Part shown: in pieces, positions 52,203 through 60,407 of the stretch
Position numbering within the stretch: the first letter of the stretch is position 1
How the letters are laid out: each line of letters starts with the position of its first letter
DNA from: Bacteroidales bacterium UBA4360
GTDB lineage: Bacteria > Bacteroidota > Bacteroidia > Bacteroidales > UBA932
DNA length: 64,000 bases
Direction: 5' to 3'
Assembly (NCBI GenBank): GCA_002393945.1
Contig: DGSO01000013.1
Location: forward strand, 338,366 to 402,365
Made by a program: the position numbers and the translations under genes
The notes under the pieces: generated by a model
What the model was told of the DNA's origin: nothing
The model's input: only the letters and a program-made list of their open reading frames with translations
Databases searched by the model: none

Positions 52203-53564
52203 ATGATAGAATCTATTTCAATCACCAACTTCTACTGTTTCAACGAAACAACCACAGTTTCGTTTGTTGCAGGAAGAGAACGTAACAAGATTACGGATCT
52301 TATGTACAATGGTTACTCCACACAGAACCGTGTCAATTTGCTTAAGACCGTTTTTTTATATGGTGACAACGGTGCGGGGAAATCTAAACTACTTACGGCC
52401 TTTGGAGTACTACAGCAGTTGGTGACTTCGACACGGGAAGATAAGACAGATCCTCTCCCTTACTATGAATTTGCATTGAATCCGTATAAGGTTGAGAGTC
52501 AGCCGTCGGAAATAGAACTTGTTTATCATTTTGACGGACAACGTTACCGTTACTACATCAAGTGGAACGAACAGGCCATTCTGGAGGAACGACTTACACT
52601 GCTGAAGATAGTGACAGAAGCAGAATTATTTCACCGCAGGTATGATAATGAAGATAAGGTGGTAAAAGTGGAATATGGAAAGGCCATGAATATGGATGAC
52701 GACACGGCTTATATCATCAAGACTTCATTGTTGAGGAATAACTCCGTTATCAGCATCATTGCCGGTACAAATATGTATAATAAGGTTTTGCACGATCAAC
52801 TGTCGTTTTTCCGGCATGGTTGGGATTTGGTGGAGCTGAGCGATATAGACTTGGGAGATATGTTGCCGGATTCAAATGGTGACAGGCGAGAACTGAAGAA
52901 GGTGATACTGGCTCTGCTTAAGTCAATAGGTAGTAATATTGTGAACTTTGAGAAGATACCGTTGCCTAAGCGAATGCCAGCAGTGCTAAGAAGCCGTTTG
53001 AAGAATATGACGGAGGAAGACAGGGAGATGATGATGGAGATGTTTGAACTGGCTCCCGACTATGCTGTTAAGACATACCACGATATTGGTTGGAAGCGTC
53101 CACAGCCTTTGGATTTAGAAGACCAGAGTGAGGGTACAAAAGAAATACTGCGTCTCATCCTTTGTATGCATGAGGCCATATCAGAGCATAAAACCATATT
53201 GCTGGATGACTGTATAAATGGTATCCACCCCAAAACGCTGGAACAACTGATGAAATTCTATCTGGGGGCATCGGATGATTCGCAGTTGATTATAGCTTCG
53301 CAGAATTTCAGCAACTTAGATGATGAACTGATGCGCAGGGATTCACTGCGGTTTGTGTTGAAAAATGACCGGGGTGAGTCGCATGTGGAACAGATGAACC
53401 TTGGCGACTTGCATAAGAACCAAAACTTGCGTATGCAAGTGGAGAATTCCGACAGATGGGGAGTGAAACCCAATATTATTGACTGGATTTTGGAGGATGC
53501 CATACATGAATACAGGGCAGAAATGGGTAGTGCTGGCAATTCTTATTTTAGCGAATTATTTTAG
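52203..53564 (+). CDS. Stand-alone AAA (ABC/SMC-like) ATPase, putative defence protein
   Basis: The 453-residue protein has Walker A GDNGAGKSKL (54-63), a signature-like LEDQSEGTKEILRL near residue 301, Walker B TILLDDCINGIHPKTL near 328, and ASQNF at the H-loop position. This is the AAA_15/AAA_21 layout of proteins such as AbiLii, RloC-like and OLD-like ATPases, without a visible nuclease domain. The Walker B glutamate is aspartate (LLDD) and the H-loop histidine is glutamine, so hydrolysis may be slow. It has its own promoter and terminator region, so it looks like a single-gene cassette. The C-terminal ~70 residues (HKNQNLRMQVENSDRWGVKP) may hold an effector part. Confidence 0.78.
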   Translation: MIESISITNFYCFNETTTVSFVAGRERNKITDLMYNGYSTQNRVNLLKTVFLYGDNGAGKSKLLTAFGVLQQLVTSTREDKTDPLPYYEFALNPYKVESQPSEIELVYHFDGQRYRYYIKWNEQAILEERLTLLKIVTEAELFHRRYDNEDKVVKVEYGKAMNMDDDTAYIIKTSLLRNNSVISIIAGTNMYNKVLHDQLSFFRHGWDLVELSDIDLGDMLPDSNGDRRELKKVILALLKSIGSNIVNFEKIPLPKRMPAVLRSRLKNMTEEDREMMMEMFELAPDYAVKTYHDIGWKRPQPLDLEDQSEGTKEILRLILCMHEAISEHKTILLDDCINGIHPKTLEQLMKFYLGASDDSQLIIASQNFSNLDDELMRRDSLRFVLKNDRGESHVEQMNLGDLHKNQNLRMQVENSDRWGVKPNIIDWILEDAIHEYRAEMGSAGNSYFSELF

Positions 53565-53654
53565 ATAATAAACGTTTATTTGCTTCGATAATAATAAATC
53601 TGGCCGATTAAATTGAGAAAATTTCTGTTAAACAGAAATTTTATTTATTAAAAA

Positions 53655-53686
53655 TTTGGCCGGATGGGTGTTTTTGTGTACTTTTG
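53655..53686 (+). promoter_or_regulatory. Promoter of the 4TM/MBL/E2-E1-JAB operon
   Basis: TTTG at 53655-53658 and TACTTTTG at 53679-53686, 20 bases apart, match the Bacteroidetes -33/-7 consensus. The ATG follows 26 bases later. A small inverted repeat (AATTTCTG...CAGAAATT, about 53618-53640) lies just upstream and could be an operator or the terminator of the AAA gene. Confidence 0.78.
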
Positions 53687-53712
53687 CAGCGTGAAATTCT
53701 AAATTATGAAAG

Positions 53713-54456
53713 ATGATACAGATTGATAAAGAAACGAAAGAGAGGCGAAACGCAGAGTATAATAAGAAGGCAAGGAAATATCCTGCATATTTGAGTTTAG
53801 CCATACCTATTGGCTTAGGTGTTACTATGGGGGTTACGGACATGGCGTGGGCGAGTGTGTGGATAAAGGCCCTCTCCTACTTGTTGTCAATCAGTGTTAT
53901 CAGTGCAGCCTTGCTGTTTTTGCTTAGATTTATTCTTCAATCAATTGCCAAGTTTTATCCGGAGAGAGTGCTCTTCTGTGATCGATTGAAGCCTACGAAC
54001 CGCATTCTATATAGCAATGACAACACCTATACTGAGGAGCAGAAGGCAGAAATAAGAAAAAAGATAATGGCCCATAAGAAAATCGATCTCCAAAGATATA
54101 AGCCTAAAACGTATAAGAACAAAAAATACGTGAAGCGTCTTGATGAAGCAGTGAGGTGGCTGCTTGATGTAACTCGGTTTGATGAAATTCTGTTCGAGCA
54201 GAATTATCTATATGGATTCTGGCGAAACTTAACGGCTGCTTTGCTGGTAGATGCTATACTGGTATTTGTAATGGCTGCGATTAATAAATGGTACTATGAG
54301 CTGCCATTTGGAGAGCATTTTGCGTGGATAGGTCTGTTGTTATTACTGCTAACCATTCCTTTGGCATGGGTGGCTTATTGTAATGGCAGGACTTTCGCCA
54401 AGAGGATGTATGATGTGTTTATGAACTTAGATGATAATGATAATAACTGTTTTTAG
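53713..54456 (+). CDS. Four-helix membrane protein, putative effector
   Basis: The 247-residue protein has two pairs of membrane helices: about residues 25-42 and 50-75, then 181-205 (LTAALLVDAILVFVMAAI) and 212-233 (WIGLLLLLLTIPLAWVAYC). Between them is a basic, helical cytoplasmic region of about 100 residues. The layout recalls the 4TM/SLATT-type effectors that accompany CBASS and other conflict systems, though I cannot assign a family. It is first in a promoter-led operon with a metallo-beta-lactamase gene (8-base gap) and an E2-E1-JAB gene. A membrane-perturbing toxin controlled by those two is a reasonable hypothesis. Confidence 0.72.
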   Translation: MIQIDKETKERRNAEYNKKARKYPAYLSLAIPIGLGVTMGVTDMAWASVWIKALSYLLSISVISAALLFLLRFILQSIAKFYPERVLFCDRLKPTNRILYSNDNTYTEEQKAEIRKKIMAHKKIDLQRYKPKTYKNKKYVKRLDEAVRWLLDVTRFDEILFEQNYLYGFWRNLTAALLVDAILVFVMAAINKWYYELPFGEHFAWIGLLLLLLTIPLAWVAYCNGRTFAKRMYDVFMNLDDNDNNCF

Positions 54457-54464
54457 AAAAGAAT

Positions 54465-55616
54465 ATGAGCATGATTAAGTTTTATCCGGTAGATAATGGT
54501 GATACCGTATTGATTAAGGTCGATAAGACCACCATTCAGATTGATGCCAATATCAGAAACAACGAAGATTGCTATGATGTCATGGAGGATTTGTTGGGTG
54601 AGTTGAGCACAGATGGTGAAGGCAGATACCACCTGGATTTGTTTATGTTGACACATCCCGATGAGGACCATTGCCGTGGTATTGACACCAATTATTATTT
54701 GGGAGACCCAGATTATTACTCTGATGACGACTTGGAGGATGAACTCGTTATAATTGATGAATTAATGGTGACACCTATGCTTTTTTCTGATGCCACCAGC
54801 ACGCCGGCAAAGGCATTAAAGAAGGAGGCAAACAGGCGTCGTAAGTTGTGGGATGAGGACTCTCCTGCGAAAAACAAGGTGGGTAACCGACTAGTCATCA
54901 TTGGATATGATGGTGGCAAGAAGTATGATAATGTGCCATCGTACATTCCGGGTGATACAATCAAGAAGGTGAATGGCAAGACCATGACACTGATAGAATT
55001 CTTTGTTCATTCACCATTCAAGGATAGTCTGGTGGAGGGAAGAGCAGAGTCGGAAAAGAATTTGACATCCATTGTGATGCAGGCGAGGTTTAAGAAAGAT
55101 AGTAGGGATACTAATCCATCGGCGTTGTACTTGTTTGGTGGAGATGCTGACCACTATATATGGGAGGAGATTCAGGACCAAAGCTCTGCTCATGGTAATG
55201 ATGAGAAACTGGATTTTGACATTTTCCTGGCGCCCCATCATTGTTCTTGGACTTACTTCAATGACGTTCCATATAAAAAAGGAGAAACGGATGAGCCTGT
55301 TGAATCGTCTAAAGACCTGATTAAAGACCATAAGTTGAAAGGGTCTGTCATTATAGCCTCATCGAAGCAGATTAAGGATGATGATGACAATCCGCCCCAT
55401 TATCCTGCTAAAAAGGAATACGTAAAACTGATAGGGTCGGACAAGTTTATCTCTTTAGCTGAGGAACCAGATTCCAAGAAGCCCAAGCCCGTTGTTTATG
55501 AGGTTACGTCCAGTGGTTTTCAGAGAAAGGATAAGAACCAGCAGACGGGTTCAGCAGGAGCGGCTATAGGAAGTAGCGGTACATCGGGAAGAAAGTCGAC
55601 ATATGGCAGTAAATAA
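54465..55616 (+). CDS. Metallo-beta-lactamase-fold hydrolase (ComEC C-terminal-like)
   Basis: The 383-residue protein has the MBL metal ligands THPDEDH (H64, D66, D68, H69), GGDAD with Asp227, and APHHCS with His258/259, in the layout of stand-alone ComEC-C-terminal-like hydrolases. These act on nucleic acids or phosphoesters. Its last ~35 residues are a Gly/Ser/Lys-rich, probably disordered tail ending TYGSK. That tail is a plausible target for the E1/E2/JAB protein encoded next (14-base overlap), as CD-NTase C-termini are for Cap2 in type II CBASS. The ATG at 54471 is an alternative start. Confidence 0.88.
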   Translation: MSMIKFYPVDNGDTVLIKVDKTTIQIDANIRNNEDCYDVMEDLLGELSTDGEGRYHLDLFMLTHPDEDHCRGIDTNYYLGDPDYYSDDDLEDELVIIDELMVTPMLFSDATSTPAKALKKEANRRRKLWDEDSPAKNKVGNRLVIIGYDGGKKYDNVPSYIPGDTIKKVNGKTMTLIEFFVHSPFKDSLVEGRAESEKNLTSIVMQARFKKDSRDTNPSALYLFGGDADHYIWEEIQDQSSAHGNDEKLDFDIFLAPHHCSWTYFNDVPYKKGETDEPVESSKDLIKDHKLKGSVIIASSKQIKDDDDNPPHYPAKKEYVKLIGSDKFISLAEEPDSKKPKPVVYEVTSSGFQRKDKNQQTGSAGAAIGSSGTSGRKSTYGSK

Positions 55617-57831
55617 CGATTATCCACAATTCACCGAGTGTACACTGTCGGAAGTGCCACGGGGTGTACAAGAAGATGTCAAAAGAGTCACCAGGATGGA
55701 TGGTGTCTCTTTTGACAATATGTATTACAGGTATCAAGACTCTGTAGTAGTGCGGTTGGAATTGTCACTTGAACTACCAACACGGTATGATGAAACCACA
55801 GCTTTGGTTAGGGCAGAGGAACCTGTATATGTGAGGTTCTGTTCCGATTATCCAGATAGAGTCCCTATTGCTTATATCGGAAGAAGCGATTTTGATTTTG
55901 ACCATGCCCCTCATATTTATTGTGAGACGAAAAGTGGACTTAGGCCAATCTGTTTGTTTCGTGGCAATGGTGATGAGTGGTTTGCCAATATGGAGATAGA
56001 AGACTTTGTCAAACATCTTCGGTCGTGGTATGAGGATTTGGCTTCTGGTGTGAATATAGAAGACGGCGGTGAGTTTGAACCATTACGATGTGAAGGGTAT
56101 ACGTCAACCATGATATATGATTATGAACGACTGTCGGATGAGATAGACAAGGCAGATGAACAACCAAACGAGTTTTTTCTTGTTATTTATGAGCGGTTGA
56201 AAAAGAAGCTAATCAGACTGACGGGAGATAATAATTGGTTGCTGAAAATGCCTGGCCTGGAGAAAAAGGATATTGTCCTCGGTGCTGTTTGCAAGGATGT
56301 CTCTAAACGGTGCTGTGACGGATATGATGTTCTAATGCCAAGGACTTATTTGGAGCTTCAAGAATATGCAGGTAAGCATGGCATGGAAATAGACGCTGCT
56401 GTTAGTGACATCTTGGGCAAAGTGGATGGTGACACTTCCAGTTTTATTATTATCTTGGCTATAAGGCGAAGTAAGAAACTGATAGGTGTAAATTCATACT
56501 ACCAGTTTGTCAACTTTGAGATATTACTAGACACAGATGATGCTGGGAAAAAAGTGCTGACGTCAACGTCGAAGGTGCAATTCCACTGTCATCAGTCGGC
56601 TTTCACAATTAAGAAGGCTCATGAGATATCAAATTTGAACATGGGTATTATTCCTTCATTAATCGTTGCTGGTTGCGGTGCTCTTGGTTCAAAAATAGCG
56701 ATGCATTTGGTTCGTGCTGGTATAACCAACATTTTGTTTTCGGATCCAGATACGATGAGTGAGCATAATCTGAGCCGGCATGTATTGTTTGATGATTCGG
56801 TCAATAAGAATAAGGCCAGCGAAATGGGAAGTGTATCCAATCTGATGTACTACCATGAGAAGTTCAAAGCGGAGGCTTCTCATAAGAGCATAAAAAATGT
56901 ACTGGAAGATGTGGACGTTATGAACAAGCGAAAGCCTGACTATCTTCTTGACTTTACAGCATCGAAGGTGGTTGCCAATCAGATGGTTAATATCGAGAAT
57001 CGACCGTCTGCGATCAGTGCTGCTATATACGATAATGGGAAATTCGGATTGTTGCTGTGCGAAGGAAATGACGGTGCGGTAAGGCTGGATGACTTAATGG
57101 CGACGTTCTTTGCCCAATACAAAACGGATGCTTTTGTCTCCAACTATCTTATGAGGGAAAAGGGACTTTCGAAAGAGCCAGCCAACTTGTTGAATGTAGG
57201 GCTTGGTTGTAATTCGGAAACATTTATACTTGCAGACGATGTCATTTCGTTGTACGCTTCGTCTATGAGCATTACGATAAAGGATGTCTTTGCAGGTAAA
57301 TATCCTGATGGCGGCTGTTGGATGTATATATGTGATGATGATGGAAGTTTGAAAGTTCATAGAATTAAAGTGTCTCAGTACAACTGTTATGATGCGAACA
57401 CTTGGAAAGTTCGAGTAAGTGAGCAGGCTTTTGAGGATATAGTGGAACAGGCCAGTGTGGCTGGTAGATATGAAACAGGCGGGTACTTGTTAGGACAATG
57501 TAATCTTAAGACAAATACGATTCATGTCATAGACACGATGGAGGCACCAGAAGATACTGTATGTAGAGATGACTATTTAGTGTTGGGGAAAAAGGGTATA
57601 AGGAAGAAACTGTCACAGGTTGAGCGCCGTTCTGGAGCTACGTTTGGATATGTGGGAGAATGGCACTCGCATCCTAACGGCCCTAATGAATTTAGTGCTA
57701 CTGATTATGAAGAGTTTAATAAGAAAGCTGAGGAAATGGTAGCTGAAGGGACTAGGAAACCAATATTGGAGATGCTGGTTTCGCCTGTCGGCATAGGTTG
57801 TGCAGTGCTGGCCTTGGGTTACTTGGGTTAG
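55603..57831 (+). CDS. E2-E1-JAB triple-fusion ubiquitin-like conjugation enzyme
   Basis: The 742-residue protein combines three parts. An E2-like N-terminal domain (about 40-150) ends in HAPHIYCETKSGLRPICLFR with candidate catalytic Cys117. An E1/ThiF domain begins at about 350 with LIVAGCGALGSKIAMHLVRA (nucleotide loop 357-362), has Asp381, SEHNLSRH and a candidate catalytic Cys536 in GLGCNSET. A C-terminal JAB/JAMM protease (about 605-742) has Glu624, HSHP (His688, His690), Ser698 and Asp701, the complete HxHx7SxxD set. All catalytic residues appear intact. Residues 160-340 are an extra domain I do not recognise. No ubiquitin-like protein is encoded nearby, so the partner is probably another operon product. 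Confidence 0.9.
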   Translation: MAVNNDYPQFTECTLSEVPRGVQEDVKRVTRMDGVSFDNMYYRYQDSVVVRLELSLELPTRYDETTALVRAEEPVYVRFCSDYPDRVPIAYIGRSDFDFDHAPHIYCETKSGLRPICLFRGNGDEWFANMEIEDFVKHLRSWYEDLASGVNIEDGGEFEPLRCEGYTSTMIYDYERLSDEIDKADEQPNEFFLVIYERLKKKLIRLTGDNNWLLKMPGLEKKDIVLGAVCKDVSKRCCDGYDVLMPRTYLELQEYAGKHGMEIDAAVSDILGKVDGDTSSFIIILAIRRSKKLIGVNSYYQFVNFEILLDTDDAGKKVLTSTSKVQFHCHQSAFTIKKAHEISNLNMGIIPSLIVAGCGALGSKIAMHLVRAGITNILFSDPDTMSEHNLSRHVLFDDSVNKNKASEMGSVSNLMYYHEKFKAEASHKSIKNVLEDVDVMNKRKPDYLLDFTASKVVANQMVNIENRPSAISAAIYDNGKFGLLLCEGNDGAVRLDDLMATFFAQYKTDAFVSNYLMREKGLSKEPANLLNVGLGCNSETFILADDVISLYASSMSITIKDVFAGKYPDGGCWMYICDDDGSLKVHRIKVSQYNCYDANTWKVRVSEQAFEDIVEQASVAGRYETGGYLLGQCNLKTNTIHVIDTMEAPEDTVCRDDYLVLGKKGIRKKLSQVERRSGATFGYVGEWHSHPNGPNEFSATDYEEFNKKAEEMVAEGTRKPILEMLVSPVGIGCAVLALGYLG

Positions 57832-58221
57832 TAGTAGGATTAGATACAAATAGAAAGGGAACGGTTTCCACAAGATTGGAATGAAAGCTTTTAGAAAGGA
57901 AATGAGGTAACGGCCTCCGAATAAGAAAATTCGAGGATAAGATACGAGTGAAGGCCTTTGTCAACAGTACATGTCTTTGCTATCTGTCAGGTTCTGTGAG
58001 CAGCGTTTCGAGCAGGTTTGAACCCTGTCGAGATGCTGCTTTTTGTATGGAGTGATAAAAAATGATAGAAAAACGAAAAAATATTTGGCGAAGGATGCGA
58101 AAATTGAAAAAAGCAGGATAAGATACAGATGAAGGGCCGCGGGAACAACGTGGCATGGCTGACGCGCCGTGACCCTAAGAGATTATAAACAATATATATT
58201 CACCTTTTAAAATATAACTGT
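57832..58221 (+). other. Gene-free stretch with three imperfect repeats and a terminator
   Basis: These 390 bases contain no credible gene. Three similar strings occur at about 57836 (AGGATTAGATACAAATAGAAAGG), 57935 (AGGATAAGATACGAGTGAAGG) and 58114 (AGGATAAGATACAGATGAAGG). A hairpin with T-tract lies at 58000-58044. The function of the repeats is unknown. Confidence 0.5.
58000..58044 (+). terminator. Probable terminator of the E2-E1-JAB operon
   Basis: GCAGCGTTTCGAGCAGG pairs imperfectly with CCCTGTCGAGATGCTGC around TTTGAA, followed by TTTTT. It lies 170 bases after the operon's last stop. Confidence 0.65.
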
Positions 58222-58527
58222 ATGAAACAGATTGTTTTGTCAGTGGAGGAATGGCAACGCTTGGCGGCCGTAACTCCGAAAAAGAGGGAAAGAGCCTTGA
58301 AAAAGCTCAAGCGGTGGGTGCATCACGAGATCATCCTTCGCGGATTCAGTCTTGAGTACGGACCTTTCTCTCGTGCAACAGTCGGCGGCGACGCCGTAGA
58401 TGTAATCAGTGACGGGTACGCAGAGCCTGTTTGTGGACAGCTGTGTGCTGGCGCAGTGGCAGGGCGAGGATGTGTTTGACGCGAGTGCGGAGAGCTATGG
58501 GGGAATTAACACGGCGATGTTATTTGC
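58222..58527 (+). pseudogene. Broken small gene of unknown function
   Basis: The frame from the ATG at 58222 gives 85 residues; the first ~68 (KQIVLSVEEWQRLAAVTPKK and HHEIILRGFSLEYGPFS) look like a real protein. After about 58420 a different frame looks better (SLFVDSCVLAQWQGEDVFDA), suggesting a frameshift near 58405-58425. That second frame runs straight into the HA-domain fragment. I do not recognise the family. Confidence 0.5.
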
Positions 58528-58659
58528 AACATGCGTTCCTGGTGGAAGCATAACAAGAAGTTGATGAATGCTGGTGAGTTGAAGCCGGAACGGGTGGAGA
58601 TGTTTAAGCAACTGCTGGAGTTGGGGGAGAGGTATAAGCGGGTGAATCAGTATCAGTGA
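58528..58659 (+). pseudogene. HA-domain-like small protein, copy 3 (C-terminal fragment)
   Basis: Only the last 43 codons remain, reading NMRSWWKHNKKLMNAGELKP and ending YKRVNQYQ. The DNA is close to identical to 60507-60638 in copy 4. The 5' half has been lost and replaced by the preceding broken gene. Confidence 0.78.
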
Positions 58660-58665
58660 TAATAT

Positions 58666-58699
58666 CGGCTTTCTTCAAATCGAAGAAGGCCGTTTTTTT
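58666..58699 (+). terminator. Rho-independent terminator after HA copy 3
   Basis: CGGCTTTCTTC pairs with GAAGAAGGCCG around a short AAATC loop, followed by seven T. Confidence 0.88.
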
Positions 58700-58734
58700 G
58701 AGTGGAGCCGCCATGGTAATTGTTGTCGGCCGTT

Positions 58735-58815
58735 GCTACCCTGCCATCTGTGTGGACCGGTAGGCGCATTTTGGGCCGATTTTGACGCTACCCTGCAAGC
58801 CGCGTGGACCGGTAG
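58735..58815 (+). repeat. REP-like intergenic repeat, copy A (doublet)
   Basis: Two units in tandem each run from GCTACCCTGC to TGGACCGGTA (58735-58762 and 58787-58814), separated by a segment with GGCCGATTTTGAC. Related elements lie at 61501 and 62641. They are in the intergenic regions only. Confidence 0.75.
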
Positions 58816-58840
58816 GAACAGTTGAGGAAGGGGATTGGGC

Positions 58841-58868
58841 AAGGCTGATGTCTACGGACATCGGCCTT
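58841..58868 (+). terminator. Hairpin with T-rich tail
   Basis: AAGGCTGATGTC pairs with GACATCGGCCTT around TACG, followed by a short T-rich run. It could end transcription in either direction. Confidence 0.65.
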
Positions 58869-58941
58869 CTTTAGTATTATTTCCGTAATATCCAAATCTT
58901 GGCAAGCCTTGCCAAAAATTGGTGATCCGTTCACTTGTTGT

Positions 58942-58949
58942 TAACTTTG
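58942..58949 (+). promoter_or_regulatory. Distal -7 promoter element upstream of the toxin gene
   Basis: TAACTTTG matches TAnnTTTG. It lies 88 bases before the toxin ATG. With the proximal element at 59016 it may give two start points. Confidence 0.55.
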
Positions 58950-59015
58950 CGTTGGAATAATGGCTAATTTTCAACGATAAAGTTGAAATAATGTTCATAT
59001 TTCGTGAATTTTATT

Positions 59016-59023
59016 TATTTTTG
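59016..59023 (+). promoter_or_regulatory. Proximal -7 promoter element of the toxin-antitoxin operon
   Basis: TATTTTTG fits TAnnTTTG. It is only 14 bases from the ATG at 59038, so the transcript would have almost no 5' leader. Confidence 0.6.
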
Positions 59024-59037
59024 CAATAGTTTGTGAT

Positions 59038-59385
59038 ATGATTGGAGTAGATGATGTAAATAGTTTCCTGAAGCAGTTCAACATAAAGGCGCAGGTGTTT
59101 GGAATTCTCTTTAGGGATGACAGGCCAAAGAAAAGAGAGACTTTGTTGCAGTTGGAGATTACGCCTTTGCAGCGTGAGGTTATAGTCAAAAGTCTTCAAG
59201 TTGAGGATTATGTTGAGGGCCCGGTCATTGATGAGTTGAACAGGAGAAGCGAGATGTGGGTTTTTGGTAAGGATGTGAAAGGGCATGAAGTGTATATAAA
59301 GATAACTCTTGGGTATGAGAATGGACAAACTATTTGTATCTCCTTTCACATTGCCGAACATACTTTGACGTATCCATTTAAATAG
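59038..59385 (+). CDS. MqsR-family toxin
   Basis: The 115-residue protein shows the MqsR-family pattern: LEITPLQREVIVKSLQVEDY, EMWVFGKDVKGHEVYIKITL, and the closing ISFHIAEHTLTYPFK. MqsR is a RelE-fold ribonuclease that cuts mRNA, often at GCU. Here the toxin gene comes first and the antitoxin second, the order typical of mqsRA. Key C-terminal Lys/Tyr positions seem kept. The antitoxin gene starts 6 bases after the stop. Confidence 0.85.
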   Translation: MIGVDDVNSFLKQFNIKAQVFGILFRDDRPKKRETLLQLEITPLQREVIVKSLQVEDYVEGPVIDELNRRSEMWVFGKDVKGHEVYIKITLGYENGQTICISFHIAEHTLTYPFK

Positions 59386-59391
59386 GTGACT

Positions 59392-60393
59392 ATGATTATT
59401 CCCAAAGATTCTACAGGTAAGCCCATGCGGGTAGTCTACAGGCCCGAAATAATGACTTTTCGAGGAGAGAAGTTCAATTGTGTGTATATGTCTTTTCGGG
59501 ACGATGAATTGAATGAGGTGTTCACCACCACTGAAAGCGACAGTATCTGGTATAATCAGGTTACTAACCAGTATCGTGAGAAGCACGGAATACCATATCA
59601 GGATGAGATTATAGCCTTACGTGAGAGATATGACTTGAGTGCCTCCAAGATGTCGTTAATTCTTGGATTCGGCGCAAATCAGTATCGGCTTTACGAGGAA
59701 GGAGAGGTGCCCAGCGAGAGCAACGGAAAAATGATAAGGAGCGCCATGAATCCACGTGTGTTTCAGGAACTGGTAGGTGCGTCCAGGAACCTGCTTTCTG
59801 AAAAGGAGTTCGTGAAGATATCGGCAAAGGTTGAGGATGTGATAGAGCGGTCTGAGGCTATGAAGGATGATCAATGGGCCGAGCAGCGGATTTTCATAAC
59901 CGGCCGCGGCTTGGTAAACGGGTTTGCCCCGCAGTCAATAGCCAGGCTCAGGAGCCTGCTGGTGTATGTCCTGGGCAAGATGGGAGACACTTTCCAGACC
60001 AAGATGAACAAGGTTCTGTTTTATATAGACTTCCTGTCGTATAGGGAGCGTGGAATGGCTATTTCCGGGTTGGCGTATCAGGCCATTGAATTCGGCCCGG
60101 TTCCACAGCGCTGGGACAGGGTATATAGCGGATTTGATGAGGTTGTCCCGCAGTCCAAAATGGTGAAGGACCAGGAATGTACGGTGTTAACAACGGACGT
60201 AAAGGCCGATACGAGTCTCTTCTCAAAGGAAGAACTTGAGATTATTGATACCGTCTGTGAAAAGCTGGCTGGCGTCAGTGCCAAAAAGATTGTTGAAATG
60301 AGCCATTTGGAATCGGCCTGGAAAAAGTATTATAATCCCAGCCAATCGACGTTAATCCCTTTTGAGGAGTCGTTTTCTTTAGTAGCGTTTTAA
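59392..60393 (+). CDS. Antitoxin with central HTH and C-terminal Panacea (DUF4065/SocA-like) domain
   Basis: The 333-residue protein has an N-terminal MqsA-like segment that lacks the usual zinc CxxC pairs, an HTH of the XRE type (about 72-120, including RERYDLSASKMSLILGFG), and a C-terminal Panacea domain (about 180-325: KMNKVLFYIDFLSYRERG and FGPVPQRWDRVYSGF). Panacea domains are known as versatile antitoxins that neutralise unrelated toxins. The HTH suggests it also represses its own promoters. The ATG at 59392 is preferred over an upstream GTG. Confidence 0.88.
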   Translation: MIIPKDSTGKPMRVVYRPEIMTFRGEKFNCVYMSFRDDELNEVFTTTESDSIWYNQVTNQYREKHGIPYQDEIIALRERYDLSASKMSLILGFGANQYRLYEEGEVPSESNGKMIRSAMNPRVFQELVGASRNLLSEKEFVKISAKVEDVIERSEAMKDDQWAEQRIFITGRGLVNGFAPQSIARLRSLLVYVLGKMGDTFQTKMNKVLFYIDFLSYRERGMAISGLAYQAIEFGPVPQRWDRVYSGFDEVVPQSKMVKDQECTVLTTDVKADTSLFSKEELEIIDTVCEKLAGVSAKKIVEMSHLESAWKKYYNPSQSTLIPFEESFSLVAF

Positions 60394-60407
60394 GACTGAA
60401 AAAAATA

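Noticed and set aside
53713..57831. Type II CBASS
   Set aside because: E1, E2 and JAB domains are present, but no CD-NTase (GS...DxD nucleotidyltransferase) is encoded nearby.
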